Assembly: GCA_900554855.1 (NCBI GenBank)
Contig: USIZ01000055.1
Span: 1-7,949 of the forward strand
Direction of reading: 5' to 3'
Origin: an uncultured Eubacteriales bacterium
GTDB lineage: Bacteria > Bacillota > Clostridia > Oscillospirales > Oscillospiraceae
Length of the DNA: 7,949 nucleotides
The notes under the pieces were generated by a model. That model saw only the letters and a program-made list of their open reading frames with translations. It was not told the origin of the DNA and did not search any database. A program made the translations under genes and the position numbers. Shown here in pieces: positions 1 to 4,607 of the stretch (position 1 is the stretch's first letter; each line of letters starts with the position of its first letter).

Positions 1-1441
1 CGCAGTCCTCAGCTTTGACATCATCTTAAAGGGCTTCCACACACTGAAGGAGCACCTCTTTACGCTGCACACGCTGGGCAGCATCTCCATCCTGCTCACG
101 CTGGCCGACGCCATCGTCTACTGCTTCATCGGCCGCGCCGGATCCGCCCCCTACTCCGCGCCGGGTACTCTGCTGCTGCTCTGTCTGACCTGGGGTTACT
201 ATGACAAGCAGGTGGCCAACTACCGCGCCTGCCGACAGGCGGCCTATGCGGGCACCCCCTACCGCATTACAAAGGACGAAAAGCTATGGAACAGCCGGGA
301 CACCTTCACCAAGGAGCCGGGCGACAGCCACGGATTCGGTTCCCAACTTCAGGCCCCCACCGAGGCCGATTTCTTCCAGAGCCGCACCGCCCCGATTCTG
401 CTGCTGGCCGCGCTGCTGCTGGCCTTTCTCGCCTCCGTCGGCCGGGGACGGCCCGAGAACTTTCTCTGGTGCGCCGCCGTCATGAGCCTGTCCGTCTGCC
501 CGCTCTCCGCTCTGCTGGGCTATGGACAACCCTGGCTCCGGCTGACCCGCCGCATGGAAAAGAACGGCTGCGCCGTGGCCGGATGGCCCGGTGTCAAGGC
601 CGCCGCCGGCCCCGGCGGCGTGCTCATCAGCGACACCGACCTCTTCCCCACCGGCACCATCCAGTTCAACGGCATCAAGGTGTACGGCGATATCTCGCTG
701 GAGAAGCTGGCCGGCTGCGCCGCCAGCCTGATCCGCACCTCCGGCTCCTGTCTCACCGACCTGTTTGACGGTCTGCTGCGCACCCAGGGCGGCTTCTACC
801 GCAAGGTGGAGGACTTCCAGTGCTATGAGGCCGGCGGTCTGTCCGGCACCATGCGGGGCGAGCAGGTCATGGTGGGCACCGCCTCCTTCATGAAGGTCAT
901 GGATGTCCCTCTGCCCCAGGATCTGAAGGTCAACAACGCGATCTTCTGCGCCATTGACGGTTCTCTGCGGGGCATTTTCGCCCTGAATTATGCCAAAACC
1001 GCTTCCGTCCGCCCCGCCGTCAGCGCGCTGCTGCACACCAAGCTGGTGCCGGTGCTGGCCCCTCGGGATTTCAACATCACTCCCGCCATGGTGCGCCAGA
1101 AGCTCAAGGTGCCTGTGGAGCGAATGGAATATCCCCCGGTGGAGCGCCGACTGGAGCTGACGGAACCGGGGCAGGAGCACAGCGAGACCCTCTGCGCCCT
1201 GCTGAACCGGGACACGGTGGAGGCCTATTCTGCCGCCATCGTGGGCTGCCGCCGTCTGCGCACCGCCGTGAGAAGCAACTGCATTCTCGGTCTGATCGCC
1301 TCTCTGGCGGGTCTGGTGCTCGGCTACTACCTGACCACAATGCAGGCCTTTGCTTCGCTGACGCCCGGCAATGTGCTGATCTTCCTTGCGCTGTGGCTTA
1401 TCCCCACTCTGCTGGTCAACGGCAACGTCAACCGCTACTAA
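1..1441 (+). CDS. Degenerate P1B-type ATPase-like membrane protein (probable pseudoenzyme), 5' truncated
   Basis: The frame is open from base 2 to the TAA at 1439-1441 (479 residues in window). The true start lies upstream; GTG at 212 is merely an internal codon. Residues are counted from base 2. The order matches the second half of a heavy-metal P-type ATPase: hydrophobic segments near 26-66; a pair near 130-175 with CPL (C166) where metal pumps have CPC; D213-LFP-TGTI where DKTGT should be; a nucleotide-domain-like strand ending VGTASFM (292-297); a stretch resembling the P-domain strand before TGD, but reading LAPRD (352-356); then IVGCRRLRTAVRSN and two last membrane helices (about 427-443 and 458-474), as at the end of such pumps. 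The TGES, HP and GDGxND motifs are not found. Ion pumping is therefore unlikely. Family assignment is by eye; a regulatory or scaffold role is inference. Hairpins at 1447-1570 probably end the transcript. Confidence 0.72.
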   Translation, partial: AVLSFDIILKGFHTLKEHLFTLHTLGSISILLTLADAIVYCFIGRAGSAPYSAPGTLLLLCLTWGYYDKQVANYRACRQAAYAGTPYRITKDEKLWNSRDTFTKEPGDSHGFGSQLQAPTEADFFQSRTAPILLLAALLLAFLASVGRGRPENFLWCAAVMSLSVCPLSALLGYGQPWLRLTRRMEKNGCAVAGWPGVKAAAGPGGVLISDTDLFPTGTIQFNGIKVYGDISLEKLAGCAASLIRTSGSCLTDLFDGLLRTQGGFYRKVEDFQCYEAGGLSGTMRGEQVMVGTASFMKVMDVPLPQDLKVNNAIFCAIDGSLRGIFALNYAKTASVRPAVSALLHTKLVPVLAPRDFNITPAMVRQKLKVPVERMEYPPVERRLELTEPGQEHSETLCALLNRDTVEAYSAAIVGCRRLRTAVRSNCILGLIASLAGLVLGYYLTTMQAFASLTPGNVLIFLALWLIPTLLVNGNVNRY

Positions 1442-1446
1442 CACAA

Positions 1447-1483
1447 AAACGCCCTGTGCTCTCGGTGAGAGCACAGGGCGTTT
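1447..1483. terminator. Bidirectional terminator hairpin between convergent genes
   Basis: This is a perfect 16-bp stem (1447-1462 with 1468-1483) around a 5-nt loop. It starts six bases after the stop of the ATPase-like gene. Read rightward it ends in only UUU. Read leftward it gives five U's, so it can also end the uracil permease transcript coming from the right. A minor 6-bp repeat, GCGTGC/GCACGC, follows at 1486-1508. Confidence 0.85.
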
Positions 1484-1510
1484 GAGCGTGCTGCGTTTCT
1501 CGGCACGCGC

Positions 1511-1546
1511 AACCGGCGGAAGCGGCAGCTTCCGCCGGTTTTCTCT
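1511..1546 (+). terminator. Second rightward terminator hairpin
   Basis: A perfect 13-bp GC-rich stem (1511-1523 with 1528-1540) closes a GGCA tetraloop. It is followed on the plus strand by TTCTCT, which continues the two T's at the stem end. No U-run follows on the minus strand, so it acts mainly on rightward transcription and backs up the hairpin at 1447-1483. Confidence 0.7.
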
Positions 1547-1551
1547 GTTCT

Positions 1552-1570
1552 GAAGGCACAGCCTTCTTTT
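1552..1570 (+). terminator. Possible third small hairpin with T-run
   Basis: A 6-bp stem, GAAGGC/GCCTTC, with an ACA loop (1552-1566) is followed by TTTT (1567-1570), just beyond the end of the convergent permease gene. It is short and could be chance. If used, it would keep rightward transcription from running antisense into the permease gene. Confidence 0.4.
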
Positions 1571-1572
1571 AA

Positions 1573-2994
1573 TTACTTCGATTCGCCCTCGCCGAGGTTG
1601 CCGAAGCTGGCGGTATCGGCGCGGTTGGGCTTGCCGCTGAACTCATAGTCCTTGCCGGGCAGGATGGCGTTCAGGCCGATGCCGGCGATGGCGGCAATGG
1701 CCAGACCGGTCAGGGTAATGCTGGTGCCCGCCACATGGAAGGTCAGGCCGCTGGAAAAGCCCAGGCCGCAGACGAAGATAACGCCGGCGATGATCAGGTT
1801 GCGGGACTTGGTCAGGTCCACCTTGTTCTCCACGACGTTGCGCACGCCGATGGCGGAAATCATGCCGTAAAGCATGAAGGACACGCCGCCGATGATGGAG
1901 GCGGGCATGGTGGAGATGATGGCGGAGAACTTCGGAATGAAGGACAGGATGATGGCATACACCGCCGCCAGACGGATGACAGTGGGATCATACACCTTGG
2001 ACAGCTCCAGCACGCCGGTGTTCTCGCCGTAAGTGGTGTTGGCGGGGCCGCCGAGGAAGCCGGCGAACGCGGTGGCAAGGCCGTCGCCCAGCAGAGTGCG
2101 CTGAAGGCCGGGATCTTCGATGAAGTTGCGCTCGGTGGTGGCGGAGATGGCAGAGATATCGCCGATGTGCTCCATCATGGAGGCGATGGCGATGGGGGCC
2201 ATGACCAGAATGGAGGTCACGTCGAACTTGCACATCTGGAAGGCAGGCAGACCCACCCAGCCGGCCTCGGCCACGGAGGAGAAGTTCAGAATGGCGGAAC
2301 CGTCCGGATTGGTGATGCCCACAGCATTCAGGATGAGCGCAAACACATAGGCGATCAGCACGCCCATCAGGATGGGGATAATCTTGAACATTCCCTTGCC
2401 CCAGATGTTGAAGATGATGATGACGGCCAGCGCCACAACGGCGATGAGCCAGTTGGTGGAGGCATTGGAAATGGCGGAACCGGACAGGGTCAGACCGATG
2501 CAAATGATGATGGGGCCGGTGACCACGGGGGGCAGAAAGCGCATAACCCGCTTGACGCCCACGATCTTGATGACCAGTGCCAGCACCAGATACAGAAGGC
2601 CGGCGATGACCACGCCGCCGCAGGCATAGGCGACCTTGTCATTGGCGCTCATGGTGGCATAGGCGCCGCTGTTCAGGTTGGCAACGGTGGAGAAGCCGCC
2701 CAGAAATGCGAAGGAGGAGCCGAGGAAGGCCGGCACCTTCAGCTTGGTGCACAGATGGAAGATCAGGGTGCCCACACCGGCGCAGAACAGGGTGGTGGAC
2801 ACGGTGACGCCCCGGGTCAGCGGCTCGCCGCAGGCGGCCTGGAAATAGCCCATGACCAGGATGGGCACCAGGATGGTCGCGCCGAACATGGCGAACATAT
2901 GCTGGAGACCCAGAACCAGCGTCTTGGGAACGCCAAGCTCCTTGAAGGAATCGCGGATCCCCTCAGGCGGGATGGCTTTTCGTTCTTTTTTCAT
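1573..2994 (-). CDS. uraA: Uracil permease, NCS2 (UraA/PyrP) family
   Basis: This 473-residue polytopic inner-membrane protein should import uracil by proton symport for the salvage pathway. It shows the NCS2 signatures: Q31-H32 in the first membrane helix, E275-H276 in the APIAIASMMEHIG segment, and GGPANTTYGENTGV with E324. E275 and E324 are 49 residues apart, exactly as the two substrate-binding glutamates of E. coli UraA (E241, E290). The NTTYGEN form points to uracil rather than xanthine/urate carriers. It is somewhat longer than E. coli UraA (429 aa), with a hydrophilic N-terminus and a polar tail of about 28 residues after the last membrane segment. The ATG at 2994 follows an AAAGGAG site (3002-3008) by 7 nt. 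The gene is single, converges on the ATPase-like gene and diverges from the FabF gene. Its leader of about 40 nt leaves no room for a PyrR attenuator. Confidence 0.93.
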   Translation of the reverse strand: MKKERKAIPPEGIRDSFKELGVPKTLVLGLQHMFAMFGATILVPILVMGYFQAACGEPLTRGVTVSTTLFCAGVGTLIFHLCTKLKVPAFLGSSFAFLGGFSTVANLNSGAYATMSANDKVAYACGGVVIAGLLYLVLALVIKIVGVKRVMRFLPPVVTGPIIICIGLTLSGSAISNASTNWLIAVVALAVIIIFNIWGKGMFKIIPILMGVLIAYVFALILNAVGITNPDGSAILNFSSVAEAGWVGLPAFQMCKFDVTSILVMAPIAIASMMEHIGDISAISATTERNFIEDPGLQRTLLGDGLATAFAGFLGGPANTTYGENTGVLELSKVYDPTVIRLAAVYAIILSFIPKFSAIISTMPASIIGGVSFMLYGMISAIGVRNVVENKVDLTKSRNLIIAGVIFVCGLGFSSGLTFHVAGTSITLTGLAIAAIAGIGLNAILPGKDYEFSGKPNRADTASFGNLGEGESK

Positions 2995-3038
2995 AATGAA
3001 GCTCCTTTCTCTCTCGTAAATAAATTTTACCGTGTGCT

Positions 3039-3067
3039 ATCATACCACCATCCCCCTGCCGCGTCCA
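3039..3067 (-). promoter_or_regulatory. Probable sigma-A promoter of the uracil permease gene
   Basis: On the minus strand TGGACG (complement of 3062-3067, 4 of 6 matches to TTGACA) is separated by 17 bp from TATGAT (complement of 3039-3044). Transcription would start near 3032, giving a leader of about 37 nt before the ATG at 2994. Confidence 0.6.
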
Positions 3068-3132
3068 GCATTTCCAGATATTTTCCGGCACTTCCCTGTT
3101 TTTTTGTCTACGAATCGACACCGATGCTATTC

Positions 3133-3161
3133 TTGACACCGGCGGCCGGAACCCCTATAAT
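3133..3161 (+). promoter_or_regulatory. Consensus sigma-A promoter of the FabF-type gene
   Basis: TTGACA (3133-3138), a 17-bp spacer and TATAAT (3156-3161) match the housekeeping consensus at all twelve positions and at optimal spacing. Transcription should begin near 3168. A promoter this good implies strong expression unless a repressor acts on it, which makes the adjoining dyad at 3160-3188 worth noting. Confidence 0.88.
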
Positions 3162-3188
3162 TGATTTTGTATGAATACCAATATCAAT
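3160..3188 (+). promoter_or_regulatory. Imperfect dyad over the FabF-type gene transcription start (possible operator)
   Basis: The arms ATTGATTTTG (3160-3169) and CAATATCAAT (3179-3188) pair at 9 of 10 positions across a 9-bp spacer. The spacer region also contains a small GTAT-GA-ATAC palindrome (3169-3178). The dyad begins in the last two bases of the -10 box and covers the expected start site, the classical place for a repressor. No known fatty-acid regulator site (FapR, FabT) is clearly matched, so the binding factor is unknown. It could also be a weak leader hairpin. Confidence 0.4.
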
Positions 3189-3201
3189 CGGGAATGACTG
3201 T

Positions 3202-3216
3202 GAGGATAACGCATTG
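3202..3216 (+). promoter_or_regulatory. Ribosome binding site that favours the TTG start of the FabF-type gene
   Basis: GAGGA (3202-3206) lies 7 nt before TTG 3214 but 16 nt before the next in-frame start, ATG 3223, so spacing favours TTG. The ATG would give a more family-typical N-terminus (MNKRIVVTG), so the choice is not certain. The TTG also overlaps the TGA of a 7-codon ORF (3194-3217, peptide MTVRITH), which has only a poor ribosome binding site. Confidence 0.55.
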
Positions 3217-4452
3217 AATAAAATGAACAAGAGAATCGTCGTCACCGGCATGGGCGCTGTCACGCCCATCGGCACCGGCGTGGACACCTACTGGAACAAT
3301 CTGATCGCCGGTGTCAGCGGCATTGCCCCCATCACGCGCTTTGACACCAGCCTGATCCCGGTGCACTTTGCCGGAGAAGTCAAGGACTTCGACCCTGCCT
3401 CCATCCCCAAAGCCTATGAGAAGAATCTGGCTCCCTTCGGCCAGTATGCCTTCGCCGCAGCCCAGGAGGCCCTCGCCATGAGCGCCATGGAGATCGACCC
3501 GTTCCGCACCGGAATCGTCATGGGCACCGCCATGGACGGCGTGGCCGAGATCGCCGAGACTCAGGCCGAGTACGACGCGGCCAGCCGCAAGAAGGTCTCC
3601 CCCCGGTTCGTGCCGAAGATTTTGGGCAACATGGCCCCCTGTCAGATCGCCATTGCCAACAACATCCGCGGCCCCAGCCTGACCGTGAACACCGCCTGCT
3701 CCTCCGGCATCGACGCGGTGAACGTGGCCTGTATGCTCATTGAGTCCGGCGCGGCGGACACCATGGTGGCTGTGGGCGGCGAGAGCATCATGTGCAACAT
3801 CACCATTGCCTCTCTGGCGGCGGCACAGGCCCTGAGCAAGAACAACGACGACCCGGCTCACGCCTGCCGCCCCTTCGACAAGAATCGCGACGGCTTCGTC
3901 ATGGGCGAGGGCGGCGGCGCGCTGGTGCTGGAGACGCTGGAGCACGCCAAGGCCCGGGGCGCGAAGATCTATGCCGAGATCCTCGGCTGTGCCAACAATA
4001 ACGACGCCTTCCACATCACCTCCCCCCGCCCCGGTGGAGAGGGCGGAGCCCTGTGCATGGAGCTGGCGCTGGAGCAGGCCGGTCTGAAGCCGGAGGATGT
4101 GGACTACATCAACACCCACGGCACCGCCACCCACATGGGCGACGCCTACGAGTGTGCCGCCATCCACACCGTGTTCGGCCAGCACGCAAAGGAGCTGCTG
4201 ATCTCCTCCACCAAAAGCGCCACCGGCCACCTGATGGGTGCAGGCGGCATCACCGAGACCATCGCCTGCATTCAGGCCATCCGGGAGGGCATCATTCCCC
4301 CGACGGTGAACTACGAGACCCCCGACCCGGACTGCGATCTGGACTGCGTGCCCAACACTGCCCGCAAGGCGGACGTCCGCATCGCCATGAACAACGCCCT
4401 CGGCTTCGGCGGCCAGAACGCCAGCCTGATCGTGGGCAGGTTCGAGGAGTAA
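3214..4452 (+). CDS. fabF: 3-oxoacyl-[acyl-carrier-protein] synthase II (FabF/KAS II type)
   Basis: This soluble condensing enzyme joins malonyl-ACP to an acyl-ACP with loss of CO2 in fatty-acid elongation. It has 412 residues, the usual FabF length. The catalytic set is complete: nucleophile C162 (NTACSSG), H302 (INTHGTATHMGD), K334 and H339 (STKSATGHLMGAGG), closely matching C163/H303/H340 of E. coli FabF. The glycine-rich GFGGQN segment sits near the C-terminus. The thiolase-fold halves are roughly residues 7-255 and 256-412. No ACP, malonyl transferase or reductase gene lies beside it, so it is not in a fab cluster here. It has its own promoter (3133-3161) and terminator (4480-4515) and is probably monocistronic. 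It may be the main elongation enzyme or a second KAS with another chain preference; the sequence does not decide. Confidence 0.93.
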   Translation: MNKMNKRIVVTGMGAVTPIGTGVDTYWNNLIAGVSGIAPITRFDTSLIPVHFAGEVKDFDPASIPKAYEKNLAPFGQYAFAAAQEALAMSAMEIDPFRTGIVMGTAMDGVAEIAETQAEYDAASRKKVSPRFVPKILGNMAPCQIAIANNIRGPSLTVNTACSSGIDAVNVACMLIESGAADTMVAVGGESIMCNITIASLAAAQALSKNNDDPAHACRPFDKNRDGFVMGEGGGALVLETLEHAKARGAKIYAEILGCANNNDAFHITSPRPGGEGGALCMELALEQAGLKPEDVDYINTHGTATHMGDAYECAAIHTVFGQHAKELLISSTKSATGHLMGAGGITETIACIQAIREGIIPPTVNYETPDPDCDLDCVPNTARKADVRIAMNNALGFGGQNASLIVGRFEE

Positions 4453-4479
4453 CCCGTTTTCTGTATTATCATTGTCATG

Positions 4480-4516
4480 AAGCGCTCCGCCTTTTTGCAA
4501 GGCGGAGCGCTTTTTA
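4480..4516 (+). terminator. Rho-independent terminator of the FabF-type gene
   Basis: A perfect 14-bp GC-rich stem (4480-4493 with 4499-4512) with a TTTGC loop is followed by T's to 4515, five in a row from 4511. It begins 28 nt after the stop codon. The -35 box of the next promoter starts at 4520, only four bases beyond the T-run, so the next gene is separately transcribed. Confidence 0.93.
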
Positions 4517-4519
4517 GGG

Positions 4520-4548
4520 TTGACTTTTCTCTGTGTAAGCAGTATAAT
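4520..4548 (+). promoter_or_regulatory. Near-consensus sigma-A promoter of the regulator-ligase fusion gene
   Basis: TTGACT (4520-4525; 5 of 6) is followed after 17 bp by a perfect TATAAT (4543-4548). Transcription should start near 4555, at the left edge of the TCGTATAA repeats. This layout suits repression by a protein bound at the start site. Confidence 0.87.
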
Positions 4549-4555
4549 CCGTTTA

Positions 4556-4594
4556 TCGTATAACGCATTATACGAATTTAATTTTTCGTATAAT
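4556..4594 (+). promoter_or_regulatory. Three TCGTATAA half-sites forming two overlapping inverted repeats (probable operator)
   Basis: TCGTATAA occurs at 4556-4563, inverted (TTATACGA) at 4568-4575, and direct again at 4586-4593. The first two make a perfect 8-4-8 dyad. The second and third make a perfect 10-8-10 dyad (4567-4576 with 4585-4594). The middle half-site is shared. The cluster fills the stretch between the expected transcription start and the AGGAGG site (4595-4600). BlaI/CopY-family repressors bind dyads at their own promoters, so autoregulation by the winged helix encoded just downstream is the simplest reading, though TCGTATAA is not the classical TACA/TGTA core of that family. 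In RNA the second dyad could instead fold as a hairpin next to the ribosome binding site. Confidence 0.75.
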
Positions 4595-4607
4595 AGGAGG
4601 TGCCGCT

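Noticed and set aside
1..1441. Active copper or other heavy-metal exporting ATPase
   Set aside because: The aspartyl-phosphate motif, CPC, TGES, TGD and GDGxND are not present, so transport by the normal cycle is not expected.
284..1474. 396-codon minus-strand ORF over the ATPase-like gene
   Set aside because: Low-complexity shadow that begins inside the terminator hairpin; no start signals.
1573..2994. Xanthine or urate permease
   Set aside because: The GGPANTTYGEN signature and the 49-residue spacing of the two glutamates fit the uracil branch of NCS2 better.
2995..3038. PyrR attenuator or purine riboswitch in the permease leader
   Set aside because: The leader predicted from the promoter is about 37 nt, too short for an aptamer plus terminator, and no such hairpin is seen.
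1735..3174. 479-codon plus-strand ORF over the permease
   Set aside because: It is the antisense shadow of the uracil permease, rich in Gly, His, Asp and Gln with no domain, and it runs through the divergent promoter region.
3184..4500. 438-codon minus-strand ORF over the FabF-type gene
   Set aside because: It mirrors the GC-rich codons of a clear FabF gene; its translation is rich in Gly, Ala, His, Val and Asp without any domain, and it has no ribosome binding site or promoter of note.
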